A DNA stretch of 64,000 nucleotides from Anthopleura xanthogrammica (GCA_964019055.1 OZ025216.1:11854914-11918913); one strand, 5' to 3'. Positions 34,801-45,233 are shown, numbered from the stretch's first letter. Numbers and translations are program-made. Notes: generated by a model from the letters alone, not told the origin.

Positions 34801-37197
34801 GTAGTCATCCCTCAGAAACGAGAGTTTCAGCTTCAAGGATTCATTCTCTTCTTCAACTATGTTCTTCTCAATCAAAGTGTTCAAGACTAAGTTCTTGTGG
34901 AGTGTTTTCTCTAGGTCATTGTTTTCGTACATGGACCAGAATTGCTTGGCGTGATTGACGTTCGTCAAGCGAAAGATAGCAGAAATCGAGTCTCCTCCGT
35001 AATCTGTTTCAGTGTTTGAGTTGTCTTCACTGCTTTCGGGAGAGCTGGAGGCGCAGGATGCTTCGTCGGTTTCTTTGTTTCCATCTTCAGCACTTTTCTC
35101 TTCATTCTTCTTTTCAACTGCCTCACCAATATTATTTTCCTCTGCCTCGTCTTCGATTGGAAACAGGTTCAAAGTGTGTCCCATTTCCTTCGTCTTTACA
35201 AACTCTACTCCTCTTGGTATGTCCTAAACGGGAATACAGAGGTTAGTTTTAAGTATGGAGTCAACATTCAAGGAAAGATTCTGCCAGTTTGTTTTGCCAG
35301 CCTGCGTAAACGTTTCACTTGACTCCTCTGGTTATTAGCCAGTGTCTACCTAAATATCAGTCCTTGATGTGGAATTATTCAGTGCAGCTCGCTCCCTCCT
35401 CTATCGCAAGGGGATTAACGCCGATCGGTGATGCGCAATTATTTTGCTCTCCTCTCGCGTTCCCAGAGTCTCTATCCCGGTGCGTAGCTCCTAGTTATCC
35501 CCTCCGGGATCTTAATACTGATTGGTGCGCTATCATTAGAGAATTAGATACAGAAATAATGCTCAAGTGACGCAAAGTCTGACATTGCCTCAGTCCAAAT
35601 TACGTTCTGTTATTATCAGCGGTACCGGTTTGATTACCTTTTGGAAAACTTTTCTTATTTTCTTGGAGTTTTCATTGTTGGATTTCTGATACTCTTTTAC
35701 TACGATTTTCTCGTATTCTGTTTTCCGTTCTTCACCGTGGCTGGTGTCAAAAATACGAGCAATGATCTTGACATCTGAAATAAGAATGGAAAGAAAAAGG
35801 AATATTAGGCAATTATTTGCTAGGTTTCTCCCATGATGCGAGGGTTTTTCTCCGGGTTCTCCGGTTCTCTCTCCTCCGCTAATTCCAATAGTCCCTTTCA
35901 CAGTTATCTGCGCCATCTTGAAAGATAGCCGTGCTTTAATTTTCCATCGAAGAAGACGAATGGTGAGCTTGCAATGATAGAGACATGTGAATAATTGTCC
36001 AAGATGTTAAAAAAGGTCACCGTTCGTCTCGCTTCGATGCAAAGGCATACCTACTTTTCAACATGGCGCAGGGAACTGTGAAGGGGACTATAATTCGATC
36101 TGTGACTTGAGTTAGCCACGATTCCATGACGGCACTGACCATGTTGGATGGCAGGAACAATAAAATCGTTTGACATGAGAATGAATTCATTTCTCCAGAG
36201 TAAAGGGATTATATTGTTCTGAAAACATGGCCGCCTACACATGCATGATAAATCATTTTTTTAATGAAGCTAGCTGCCAACACTTACCAACAGCCGTACC
36301 AATCACCTGGAACTTGCTGGTGTCCATCTCTGTAGCGTCAAACGCTCCTTCGACTAACATAGAATACAAAACATGAATCCATAAAGTGAAAAGTTTGAAA
36401 TTCTAAACAAAAATAAATACACAAAGCATTTCTTTTAGTGCCAAAGCGCTTGCCTCACCATTAAATCTCGGGATCGATTCCCGAACTTGCTATCATACAT
36501 ACTGTTATGTGAGTATTGGTCTTTCGAGGTTGTGAGGAAAATTGGTAACAACTAAGTAGAACACGCGCTGAATTATGGGGCTGTTTCGGGGAAGCATCTT
36601 TTCATTGTTTGGTGGAAAGCTTAGAAAACTCTTTCGAAAAACAGACCGAAAACAAAAGGAAATGAGACTCGATTCAAAAATTAAAACCTGTAAAACGAAA
36701 AAGACAAATCGCGTCTCCTAAAACAGCCCCATGATTCAGCGTGCGTCCTACTCGCTTCCAGTTTTCTGCGCAACCTAGCGGAACCTCGGCCAATCTTAGG
36801 GTCGTTACCTGGTCACGCAATGTTTCTACGTTGCGTGACTACTCTAACAACGACTACCTGTGCTTCGAGGGTTCGATTTGGTGGAAGAAAAACCTCTTTA
36901 TCTCAAATATTTTTTTCTCATACCTTCTACGTGAGGGTCAAGAAGTAGAGCTACATGATCCAGGTTATTTTTTCTTAGTGCCACGACAAATTGCTCAAAT
37001 CCATTTTTCCTGCGTTTCAGTCTGTCCAAAAGTTCTCCAAGAGCACGTGTAGGACCATAGTTTTGTAAAATACATTCGATGGATTCTCTATCCTCTTGCA
37101 TTAGGCATGTCAAATGAGGGAGAAGATCTGCAGGATTCACCTCGTCTTTGAAGTGTTGATGTCGCTCAGTTAGCAGTTGTCTTTGCGTCGAGTTCAT
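28841..37197 (-). CDS. RIG-I-like receptor (RIG-I/MDA5 family): CARD, DECH-box RNA helicase, zinc-binding regulatory domain
   Basis: A cytosolic sensor that in other animals binds viral double-stranded RNA and signals through CARDs. Coding exons in transcript order: 37197-36924, 36353-36288, 35774-35638, 35223-34776, 34664-34605, 34532-34482, 34378-34181, 33850-33489, 32994-32773, 32590-32421, 31601-31219, 30764-30439, 29759-29496, 29071-28841. They total 3192 nt (1063 aa) and all phases close. Residues 1-95 form a CARD-like helical domain (LLPHLTCLMQEDRESIE). Residues 160-330 are acidic and low-complexity, with a possible decayed second CARD near 240-305. Motif Q/I region LREYQ and Walker A APTNSGKT (about 383-390) are followed by DECH (498-501), LTAS (motif III), ATTVAEEGLDI (motif V) and QSRGRIR (845-851, motif VI). 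The C-terminal domain has CxxC pairs C935/C938 and C990/C993. Slightly longer than human MDA5. A non-coding first exon probably starts at 37845. The MNST start was chosen because upstream frame sequence is intronic. Confidence 0.94.
29325..29485. mobile_element. CpG-rich MITE, family E copy 1, next to an RLR splice donor
   Basis: The left end AGAGCAGTTTTCGTATGACT and the right end, whose reverse complement is AGCAGATTTCGCACGAGTGTG, form imperfect terminal inverted repeats. The interior is rich in GTGCCGT and GCCGTAACCGTG words. Copy 2 is at 32256-32412. Both copies end within about 10 nt of a 5' splice site of the RLR gene (donor here at 29490-29495). Confidence 0.65.
29983..30357 (+). repeat. 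GCATGTT heptamer-type repeat in RLR intron
   Basis: About 375 nt of variants of TTGCATG, TAGCATG and TTGCTTG in irregular order fill most of the intron between coding exons 12 and 13. The period is mostly 7 but mixes with longer units such as GTAGCATGTTGCTT. The long His/Gln/Ala/Thr open frames on the minus strand, including the extension of the exon 12 frame, come from this repeat and are intronic. Confidence 0.85.
30892..31092. mobile_element. Palindromic MITE, family B copy 2 (RLR intron)
   Basis: The left arm GTAGACCTCTTTACCTTGAG..CATTTCAGACC..GTGTCATTC is inverted at the right (GAATGACACGTGGTCTGAAAT and TAAAGAGGTCATA). Internal words TAGAGTATCATTTCTTTGTT and TTCTCAAGAGAATGACAC match copy 1 at 7731-7924. 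It is in the intron between RLR coding exons 11 and 12. Confidence 0.7.
31920..32036. repeat. Inverted repeat in RLR intron
   Basis: TTTAGAAATAATAGTAGTAT followed by TGGTAATGATAATTAGACT is inverted at AGTCTAATTATCATTACCA followed by ATACTAATATTATTCCTAAA. The arms of about 40 nt differ at only a few positions, separated by about 38 nt. It lies in the intron between coding exons 10 and 11. Confidence 0.75.
32256..32412. mobile_element. CpG-rich MITE, family E copy 2, next to an RLR splice donor
   Basis: Begins AGAGTAATTTTCGTATGACT and ends GACTTTTCACACTCATGCGA then ACTCTGCT. Interior words CGCGCCTTGC, AGTGCCGTGCCGTG and GCCGTAACCGTGTC match copy 1 at 29325-29485. The end lies about 3 nt before the donor of coding exon 10 (GTAACG, 32420-32415 on the minus strand). 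Confidence 0.65.
32668..32735 (+). repeat. tRNA-like SINE head in RLR intron
   Basis: GGTGGTGTACTCAGAGGTAGCGCACTCG-type sequence with a B box GGTTCGATTCC. It resembles the head of the SINE at 13711-13895. It could also be an isolated tRNA pseudogene; a complete acceptor stem was not seen. Confidence 0.5.
33229..33345 (+). repeat. SINE body copy in RLR intron
   Basis: GTATGTGAGTAGAGTTGTTT, TTGGTTCTCTCCTGTGCTTC and GAGGGTTTTTCTCC, then TTTCCTCCCTCCG and CAACTTCCAAATTTCAATTC. This is the same body as at 13711-13895. It lies between RLR coding exons 8 and 9. Confidence 0.7.
35820..35885 (+). repeat. SINE body fragment in RLR intron
   Basis: TAGGTTTCTCCCATGATGCG, GAGGGTTTTTCTCCGGGTTC and TCCGGTTCTCTCTCCTCCG match the body of the SINE family. 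The fragment directly abuts the family D MITE that begins at 35887. Confidence 0.55.
35887..36092. mobile_element. Palindromic MITE, family D copy 2 (RLR intron)
   Basis: The left arm AATAGTCCCTTTCACAGTTA then GCGCCATCTTGAAAGATAGC and the right arm ending GGCGCAGGGAACTGTGAAGG then GGACTAT match copy 1 at 21344-21547. The arms are more diverged than in copy 1. It lies between RLR coding exons 2 and 3. Confidence 0.7.
36438..36530 (+). repeat. tRNA-like SINE fragment in RLR intron
   Basis: TTGCCTCACCATTAAATCTC, then a B box GGGATCGATTCCCG, then TGTTATGTGAGTAT, which is the start of the SINE body. It is degraded relative to the 13711 copy. Confidence 0.45.
36561..36747. mobile_element. Palindromic element in RLR intron
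   Basis: Termini ACACGCGCTGAATTATGGGG then CTGTTT and AAACAGCCCCATGATTCAGC then GTGCGT are near-perfect inverted repeats of about 26 nt, with about 135 nt between them. Read as a MITE. Confidence 0.65.
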
Positions 37198-39592
37198 CGT
37201 ATGACGAACAATGTTGACACTATAAAATATTCTTAGAATCAATAGATATTTTATAACATTGACTGTATTTTGAAGAGAGTTGACTATGACCAGCAATGTG
37301 GATAATTTTTTCCACAAAAAATACGGAGATTTACTATGTAACGTAGGCCAAAAATTATGTAAATAAACTATAGAAGTTTTGCCTTACGAACTTTGAAAGT
37401 TCTCTGGGCAATTAAAGATATCATTGAAACATTGAAACTAGTCTATCAAAGTAACTACCGTTTAAGCTTATTTGTAAACTGATTATTTTATCCATTTTAC
37501 TGTTCGGTATTAGTCTAACTAAGTAGGGATAAGCTTATGTTGTTAAACGTCGCGGTTTCATACGAGTGTAAGTCTAAAATTGTCTAGCATTCACACCTAT
37601 AAAATTATTCAACTCAGTTTGGCTTTAATTTGTATTTATTTAGAAAAACCCTTCACTGCTCGATTTCCATTTTATTTTAGTTTGAAAAGAAGGATACTTT
37701 TCTGGCAGATCAGACTAAAATACCGTTTTTGTACGAATTAAAGTATAAAAACGTTAATAATATCTAGACTTGGCAGTCAAAATAGAAACTTCTCGACCGA
37801 ATAAATTTTCTACAAAGCACAGACTAGTTGTGTTAAAGACTTACCACCTTACTTGTACGTAAAAAAGCTGTGTATTCCTTCTTTTTCTTCCTTTGCTTTC
37901 GGTTTAGAGTGATTTTACTTTCATAACACCAGGCTTATAAACCGCTGGTTGACTTTAGGGTTTTCCCCAAATATTATTACTCAGGTTTTTCCCCGAAACC
38001 CGGTACTTTTATTTTCACTTTCGACGGTAGCGAAATCCCATAATATCTTATTCCAGTATGAAACAGAAACTGAATAAAAGAACTTCTATAAAACGAAGTT
38101 TGGGCAATTTTTTTTTGAGGTAAACGTGAAATTTTTTCCAAGAAATTTGGATGCTTTTCCGAGAATTCACTTATCACGATGACGTCATTGTGACATTCAT
38201 GAATAAATTATCAGTAGGGAATTTCCCTGATTTCAAGGTTTGTCTTCGAGAGATTTCGAGATATTTCATGAACAGCACTTTCGCTTTCGAATAGTCTTTA
38301 TTAAAACATATTTTTTGTGTGACATGTTGGGTTAAAAATTCGAAGTTAACAGCATATTTTATTCCTCTAGTTTTTGGAATATTTCTCTCTCTTTTTGGGA
38401 GACACTACTGGTATACAAACATTTTTGTCTAAAATTTTTACCATCATTTTCATACTTTTTTTATTTAAAAAATACAGGCAAACCAGTGAGGGAACATTCC
38501 CCTAACGTGGAGCGTTCGAAAAACGATTTAAAGGAATAATCCTTATATTGTTTAGGGGAAACTTTTATTCCATGTCAAGCACCATTATGGGAATTCCCTT
38601 GCCAATATTCTCTTTCTTAAAGTCAAATTCATAACTGAAAAAAAAAACTTTACTAAGATTTGCTGGCCAACTGACCTTTCCAAATTTCTTAATTCAATAC
38701 TCTTAAAGTAAGGTATAGACTACAAATAGTAAATGAATAAAGGAGTAAATAAAGTGAAATAACAAGAAACAAAGGACTACAAGAAATTGTAAAAAAAAAA
38801 AACGATCTAAAAGGAAAAACGAAGAACTTACATTTCTGTAGGACGGGATGAAACGACGAGCACCAACTAACTAAAGATTAACATATGAGGCGTATATAAA
38901 GCGGTACGAACTCCGTAGGGACAACTAACAATATCGAAAAATACTAAAGAATGTAAAGCATTGAACAAAGGCTAAGATACTTGAAAACAGAACAAAAAGA
39001 CACTAAGCAAAAATGTGTAAATACTTAAATCAGATCTAACAATACTAAATAACATGCATTTCGTCTACCCTTCACACCCATATATATTTTACTTCCACTT
39101 CATCAGTTATGCATGGATACTTCAGAATATGGCCATCGGGAACCCTGTGGGTTGCGCCAAATAACCACAGGAATCCCAATGCTAAAGAATCAGTCATATT
39201 TAAGTTCTTAAATTAATTATGCATTGCCATAAGATAAGATTGATGATAGGAAGGAGAAGGCATCTAACCGTGGGTGTTTCTCAAGAAATGTTTTTCTGGT
39301 CGTGCACCAGTTTTTTCTAATGGCATATCTTTTTTGTAGGGAATATGAAATTTTCTTCGAAAATATGCATCTCCTTATTCCATCTGTAAATAAAGTGTTT
39401 CTTACTTCTTTCCTGACAAACAAAACGACTACGAATAATCAAGTGGTAAGGCGGTTGTCACACAGTACCGTGACAAGCCTTTGTGACATCAACTAAAGTG
39501 CGTGACGCCTAATCTTATTACGTAACCATTGGACTCTGTAATCTTATTTTAACACGGCAGCCAAGCGAGCGAACAAAAGGTTAAATATCTTG
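37198..39592. other. Divergent intergenic region between the RLR and UGT genes
   Basis: The region carries the 5' parts of two divergent genes. On the minus strand an acceptor (TTTTATAG) precedes 37219 and a strong donor (GTAAGT at 37844-37839) marks the low end of a probable non-coding first RLR exon starting at 37845. Upstream of it lies the cluster of IRF, CRE and kappa-B motifs listed separately. Short AT-rich sequence fills the rest; no further gene is supported. Confidence 0.55.
38013..38288. promoter_or_regulatory. Cluster of perfect IRF, CRE/ATF and NF-kB motifs upstream of the RLR gene
   Basis: Four motifs lie within 276 nt: TTTCACTTTC at 38013-38022 (minus strand GAAAGTGAAA, a canonical IRF element), TGACGTCA at 38180-38187 (perfect CRE/ATF site), GGGAATTTCCC at 38217-38227 (perfect palindromic kappa-B site) and TTTCGCTTTC at 38279-38288 (GAAAGCGAAA, second IRF element). 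The combination of ATF, IRF and NF-kB sites recalls the vertebrate interferon-beta enhancer. Cnidarians have IRF and NF-kB proteins, so induction of the RLR gene by infection is a reasonable inference. Binding is untested. The cluster could also serve the UGT gene about 1.3 kb away. Confidence 0.55.
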
Positions 39593-42500
39593 ATGAACTT
39601 GTTGGCAATGAAGGTCCTTGTGATACTATTACTAGCTATTGTGGCTTCAAACAAGTCATTTGCAGCTAAGATTGCAATGCTGCCACAGTTTGGACGAAGT
39701 CACTACCTGGTTATGTCCAAACTTGCCAACGAACTGCTCTCCCGCGGACACAAAGTAAGTCATTGTCAGGCAGCATTTAGGGCCATTTAGATCTCAATTT
39801 TTATATTCGATTATATTACAGTTTAACTACAGTCCAGACCAAAACTTTCTTCTCAAAATCCTATAGCCCTGGGAATTTTTCTGTAACTATATCTGAATGG
39901 ACTTTGATTCTGAATAGAACGCAAACAAAGGTTTACAGTCAAAACGGCTCAAGCGTACCCCCTAGAACCATTACAGCGCGACGCTCAAAAGTAGGACTAC
40001 AGTTAATGTATTCGCATACTTCTATGCACGGGATTTTGTACTTTAAACCGACACATTTGATGCAAAGCTGTCTGGTTTTACCAAATAAGGCGTGTAAAAG
40101 CTCGTTTGGAGCAAAAAGCCCTTGCATAGAAGTATGCGAATACATGTGGTAATACTTTTGCGCGTCGCGCTGTAATAAATTCATTATTCGAATATTGAGT
40201 TGTTTTTTCACTCTGAGTTTTCATTAAAAAATCGGAAGACTCCAAACTTCACATTCATTTTACAACTAAAATTCTAAGGGATGTCCTTTCTGGGGAGTTT
40301 TTCTACCTTGGCATGGCAATTGTTGAAGAATCCAATCAAAAATCAAGTAGATAATACATTTTCAAGTTTGGAGTCAGGAGTGATTAATGAACTCAATATT
40401 CGAATAATCAATTCATCAATGGATTCAAGGGGGTACGCTTGTACCGTTTTGACTGTAAATTCTGTTTGGATTCATGCAGTGTTATACTGTAGTCAAAGAC
40501 GCTTGGCAGTTGGCTTGCATAATAAGGAAACCCCAGGGACTAATAATTTTCTGAATATAAAGCAAAATTGAACCCTTATTTCTCAAGTATTGCAACACAC
40601 TTTACTTAAGCTTTATTCGTGTACAAAATAACTTCTGTACACAGAAATCAATTAAAGTGGTAAATGAACGAAAGTACAAATTTTCTCCGAGCCCATCGAA
40701 GGGATGATAGGGGAGGGTTCAAAAGTTGAATGAACCTTGCTTAGATGATGCATAAGCAGGCCTCCTTGGCCTCTTGCCCTTCACAATCCCTTTCCTGAGT
40801 GCTACAGCTATGACCAACTATGGTTAACAGGGACCGCGGAGCACCCTAAAAAGTGGGAGCTTATAGATTGGAAAATATATAAGGTTGTGAAAGCATTGAG
40901 CTAACATATTTTTTTTAGGTTAGCATCCTTCTTGGCGAGGAAGCTGTATACGCCATTGGTAAACCAAATGTCAAGACGTTCAAAATAAACGAAGAAGATA
41001 AGAAAAAGAACGACGAACTTGTGGAAAAGATTACAAAAAACAAGAGCGGGAATTTCTTGTTCGAAGTCTCAGCTTTGTTTGAGATCCAGAAAAATTATTG
41101 TGACATGTTTTTTAGCAACAAGGAGATGGTTGACGAGGTCAAAGGTTCTGATGTTCTGATTGGAGATGCACTGTATCCCTGCTCGTCGCTTGTTGCAGAC
41201 AAATTCGACATCCCACACGTGGTAATAAACATGAATTCTTTATCAGCTCCCTTTCAACAACTGTATGGCATATATTCCAAGCCTGCATACGTCCCACAAA
41301 TGAAGTCTGCGCTGTCATCAAATAAAATGGGATTTTTGAACAGGATGAAAAATCTTGGGTATTTTCTTGTAAATGTGTTCGTTGTTGAGACAATTATTTT
41401 CCCAGTTTATGAGGAGTTGAAATTGAAGCATGATATCAAGCCGCATAAGAGTATCAAAGAATCTATGGCTAAAGTAGAGATGATCTTGCTGGAAAGGGAT
41501 TACATCATGGACAACGCCGAACCTGTAATGCCATGTAAGTACTGGTCTCTTTCAGACTCGTACCCAGTCGCTTCCGTTACTTGCGCTATTTATTCTTACT
41601 ACTCGCGCTGTGGTTGATGGGAAGGATTTTGTGAGTTCTGCGCAACGTCGACATGTCGAAAATATAAGACGCAAGTGACGAATGGGAGCGAGTCTGAGTC
41701 TCTTAGAAATATATGCCATTTTTATGCCATTGGAACTTTCAGGCCGCCTTAAAAATCGATAAAGCCACACCCATCAATTTTTTTTAAGGAAACCAATACT
41801 TATCCACGTCAATACAAACTGACTGGTCTTATATTATACTATATTTTCTTAAGGTAGGTTCGCGGGCAAATGCGTTTCATATATGTTTTTCACCTCAAAC
41901 TTCGTATGGTAAAATTAGACCATCAAGGAGTTGCAGAGCGAATGTTGCACGTATTACCACCCCGCGCGCATCAAATTTTCATTGTCGCAGAAAGTAGAAA
42001 GAGTTTCTACTTCTGCGACAAAGTCTCGCAACAACATTTTATTGTGGGATGGATAATACGAGCCACATTCACTCTGCAACTTGCAACGCAACAATGTTGC
42101 GCGACAAGGTGCACGATTTTCTTGCTCGTATTTCCGCGCCTTTAGCAATCTCTATTTACTCTCGTTGGGACAAATAAAGGTCTATGCATGACTGCTCCTT
42201 TCTATTACAACCAGATTTTTCTCTATTCGACTCCCCCCCCCCCCCCCCCTCTTTCCCTCCCGGCACCAGTTTAGAGTGTCCATTAGTTTCGTTCAGTTTT
42301 GCGGGCATGTATTCGGTGTATCAATAGAAATTGCAGATATTTCGAATAATACGAGTTTGTTGTAGACTCCACTGCAAAAAAGTTTCTTTTTGATCCAGTC
42401 GTTGTATCTCTTTTTTCAGATGTGCGAGAAGTTGGTTCCTTCTTACCAGCTCCCGCGAAAGCTCTTCCCGCCGAGTTGGAGGAGTTCATGCAGGGGTCTG

Positions 42501-44178
42501 GTGACCATGGGGTGATTCTTGTTTCGTTTGGGTCAATGGTGGACACCCTGAATGATGACGTTGTCAAAGCCATGAACGATGCCTTTTCTAGAGTTCCTGA
42601 GAAGGTTCTATGGAGGTTGAAGTCAGGTAAGAAGTGGCTCGAGATAATGATTGATTGTACGTAATGAATTCTGAACACAGATCATCATCAACATCCCTTG
42701 GACGAACTGAATGAAGGGGTGCAAAATCACTGCTCATCCAATGAAAATCCTTAGACACGGCACGTTAAAGGCATGTCACTACACGCCTATGCCGAGTGTT
42801 TTTCACAGTAAAAAATCAAAACAAAAAAACAGAAAAACAAACAACGACAAGAACAAAACAAACAAAAACAGTTAGCGTCAAGAGTGTACTTTTTCGTTTT
42901 TTTAAAATTTAACTACGTTTAGTATACCCGCTCAACTAAGATACAGTGTTTGTATGTACATTAACTTTTTCTGCGTGGTTTTTTTAACGTGTTTTTAACC
43001 TGACAGGTTCTGTCAAACTTTCACCAAACGTCAAGACAGTTAACTGGCTTCCACAGAATGACATTCTCGGCCACGAAAAGACCAAGTTATTTATCACTCA
43101 CGCTGGCGCTAATGGTCTGGCTGAGGCAGCCTATCACGGTGTACCCATGATCTGCTCTCCCTTCTTCGGTGACCAGATAGAAAACGCTCAGTTTGCTAAC
43201 GATGCTGGTATTGCAGAAATCTTGAGTGTTAACGAGGCAACATCTGAACAGCTTGCCAGCCTTCTGACCAAAGTGATGAACACAAAAAGGTAAAAGGATT
43301 ATTTTTTTATTATTTGAGATTTGCCCGCAGGCTGGTGCTGTACAATAGAACACGAAGTTCCCTTCGAGGTACATTGCACCAAAATTTGGTGGACGTCGAT
43401 CAAAACGTTCAATGACTATGGAATGTTATCAGGGACGGCAGGGACGCCGTCCCCGGTTTTCAGGAGTACATTAATTGATTTCCACCAAAACCTACTTCGT
43501 CGCGATAATCGATCGATAATTCATGCATTGGTGGCGTGCGCTGCTAAATAATGCGCTGCCTTTCAAGTACTAGGGCAAGTGAGTTTGATTCTATCGGGTT
43601 CGGTGTAGTATGTGAGTAGAGTTGCTCGTTGGTTTTCTTCTGTGCTTTGCGGGGTTTTTTCAGTTTTCCTCTCTCCACAAAAAGCAACCCCTAAATTTCA
43701 ATTCCATCTGGCATTGATTGCAGTAGTCATTTACTTTTATTTTTTTTACTATTACTTTTTTTTTAAATTCGGCATGGATGCATGTGCTGTTGAGAACGAA
43801 TGTCAAATGTCATTCCTTTTATTTCATTTATCCCCAGTTCATAATACTCAGAACCTATTGATTCTTAAGCAAATTTTCTGTCATATATTCCACAGTTACA
43901 AGGAAAAGGCATCACATATCTCTAAAGCAATGAGGATGCGTCCACGTGCCCCAGAAAAGGAAGCAGCAGATGTCGTAGAATATGTCCAAGCTCTGAGAAA
44001 CCTTGACCATCTAAAGCCAAGGGGTCTTAACCTACCATTCTATCAGTTGTACATGTTGGATGTAATTTTTGTAATACTACTGGCTGTAGTTTTGGTGTTG
44101 TTTGCCTTGAAGGCATTGCTTGGTTTTGTTGTGAAATTGTGCTGTCATGGTGGCACCAAGAAGCCTAAAATGTCTTAA
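39593..44178 (+). CDS. UDP-glucuronosyltransferase-like glycosyltransferase (UGT), 5 exons
   Basis: An endoplasmic-reticulum membrane enzyme family that transfers a sugar from a UDP-sugar to small lipophilic acceptors. Coding exons: 39593-39754, 40919-41534, 42420-42626, 43007-43289, 43896-44178. The total is 1551 nt (516 aa) with all phases closed. The N-terminus is a signal peptide (MKVLVILLLAIVASNKSFA; a downstream in-frame Met at 39608 is equally possible). FGRSHYLVM near residue 35 holds the expected catalytic His. The sugar-donor signature spans about 342-385: NWLPQND, FITHAGANGLAEAAYHGVPM, FFGDQ. Normal enzymes have HGG where this one has HAG. A C-terminal transmembrane helix (VIFVILLAVVLVLFALKALL) is followed by a short Lys-rich cytosolic tail. 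Length is typical. AATAAA at 44237-44242 is a likely polyadenylation signal. The natural acceptor is unknown. Intron 1 holds nested MITEs. Confidence 0.93.
39932..40459. mobile_element. Fold-back DNA element in UGT intron 1, itself interrupted by another MITE
   Basis: The outer termini are inverted repeats. The left reads TTTACAGTCAAAACGG, CAAGCGTACCCCCT. The right reads AGGGGGTACGCTTG, CCGTTTTGACTGTAAA. After the inserted element at 39971-40175 is set aside, the match continues inward (ATTATTCGAATATTGAGTT at the left against AACTCAATATTCGAATAAT at the right). Arms are about 70 nt. It is a non-coding fold-back element. Confidence 0.75.
39971..40175. mobile_element. Palindromic MITE, family A copy 2, nested in the fold-back element
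   Basis: Termini TTACAGCGCGACG and CGTCGCGCTGTAA, with inner arms TGTATTCGCATACTTCTATG and CATAGAAGTATGCGAATACA. It matches the copy at 6459-6643 but is better preserved. It interrupts the left arm of the larger element at 39932-40459, so it inserted later. Confidence 0.78.
42236..42251 (+). repeat. Poly-C tract in UGT intron 2
   Basis: A run of about 16 C residues in a pyrimidine-rich intron segment. Homopolymer length may be inexact in the assembly. Confidence 0.8.
43560..43720 (+). repeat. SINE copy in UGT intron 4
   Basis: A diverged head with GAGTTTGATTC is followed by GTATGTGAGTAGAGTTG, TTGGTTTTCTTCTGTGCTTT and TTTTCCTCTCTCCAC, then AATTTCAATTCCATCTGG. It matches the family at 13711-13895. 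An open frame starting at 43612 that runs into UGT exon 5 uses this intronic sequence and does not define a separate gene. Confidence 0.65.
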
Positions 44179-44339
44179 TAAGATAATGCCCATTTTTATA
44201 ATTTCAATATATTTGGAATTTTTATGAAGTTTTTAGAATAAAAATTTCACACAAAGATTGATTTTTATCTTCATGAAATATACACTCATCCCATATACAA
44301 TGAAAATACCAGGTATTCCACTCTTTCTCGGCTCAATTA

Positions 44340-44478
44340 TGGAGCAATCTTCCCACAATCCCTTATGTGTGAGCTCAAGGTCAGGGTAAAATTTGCATAT
44401 TTTTTAAACATTTTAATGCAATTTTACCCTGACCTCGACCTCATCCTCGGATCATAAGGGATCGTGGGAAGATTATGG
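44340..44478. mobile_element. Palindromic element downstream of UGT
   Basis: The left arm AATCTTCCCACAATCCCTTA then GAGCTCAAGGTCAGGGTAAA is inverted at the right as TTTTACCCTGACCTCGACCTC and TAAGGGATCGTGGGAAGATT. Read as a MITE. Confidence 0.65.
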
Positions 44479-44638
44479 AAAGGTGCATATTATAAGGCTT
44501 CTTATGTGGCAATAAATGTGTATGACACTTGAAATCTTTGTATTACTCTGTGGCTTGGGAAACCCTTTTCTGATAGGAAGTACTAGCTTACAGAGCTTTT
44601 CATATTTCTGCAACCTACGGTACCCATTTCAGATGTCT

Positions 44639-44807
44639 GGCATTTTGTTTTCTGTCAATCAAATTTATGACAGGCCAAATTCATTCTGATCTTGAGTGAT
44701 AAAGAAATTCCTGTGTGCAAATGGTTGTCTAGTCACAGGAATTTCCTTATCACTCAAATGGAATGAATTTGGCTGTTGTAAGTTTGATTGATGGAAGCCA
44801 AAATGCC
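44639..44807. mobile_element. Palindromic element downstream of UGT
   Basis: The left arm GGCATTTTGTTTTCTGTCAA, GGCCAAATTCATTC, TTGAGTGATAA, AAATTCCTGTG is mirrored at the right (CACAGGAATTT, TTATCACTCAA, GAATGAATTTGGC, TTGATTGATGGAAGCCAAAA). The arms are about 75 nt with an 11-20 nt loop, an almost complete fold-back. Confidence 0.7.
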
Positions 44808-45233
44808 ACTGAGGAATCTGGAGTTGGTTAGGTCACATAAAATAGGAAAAGTGCTGTAAGATATGAATTGGGGGATTCAAGTCTGGCAGACTTTCAGCTT
44901 GGGTATAATGTTTACACATTTCAGACTGTGCACCATTCCCTTGAGAATCTGTATTGATGAAACTCAAACAAAGAATATTGTTTTCAAGTATGTGGTCACA
45001 AATGCCCGGCCAATAGGAAAACATGTCATTTTGATCCGAGAAGCAGCATGGAGAAGGCCCATCATTTCTGTTCACAGCCAATATGTATCTCACTCTTATG
45101 TCGATGTTCAACTATACCAGCTGTCAAACACTGAAATATAATCAACCAATCAGAGATGTAGGATCATTTCAATTTAACCTGAACCAGGTGTATATACTTT
45201 AAGGTGAATTCTGATTTGTTAATATCATCTTTA

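Larger units (their letters stand above)
44179..45233. other. Convergent intergenic region between UGT and UXT
   Basis: Contains the UGT polyadenylation signal (44237-44242), two palindromic elements (44340-44478 and 44639-44807) and a family B MITE fragment (44884-44990: CAGCTTGGGTATAATG, ACTCAAACAAAGAATATTG). No gene is supported. Confidence 0.6.

Noticed and set aside
43612..44178. 188-residue frame that appears to begin within UGT
   Set aside because: Its first part is SINE and intron sequence. The UGT acceptor at 43895 joins in phase, so only 43896-44178 is coding.
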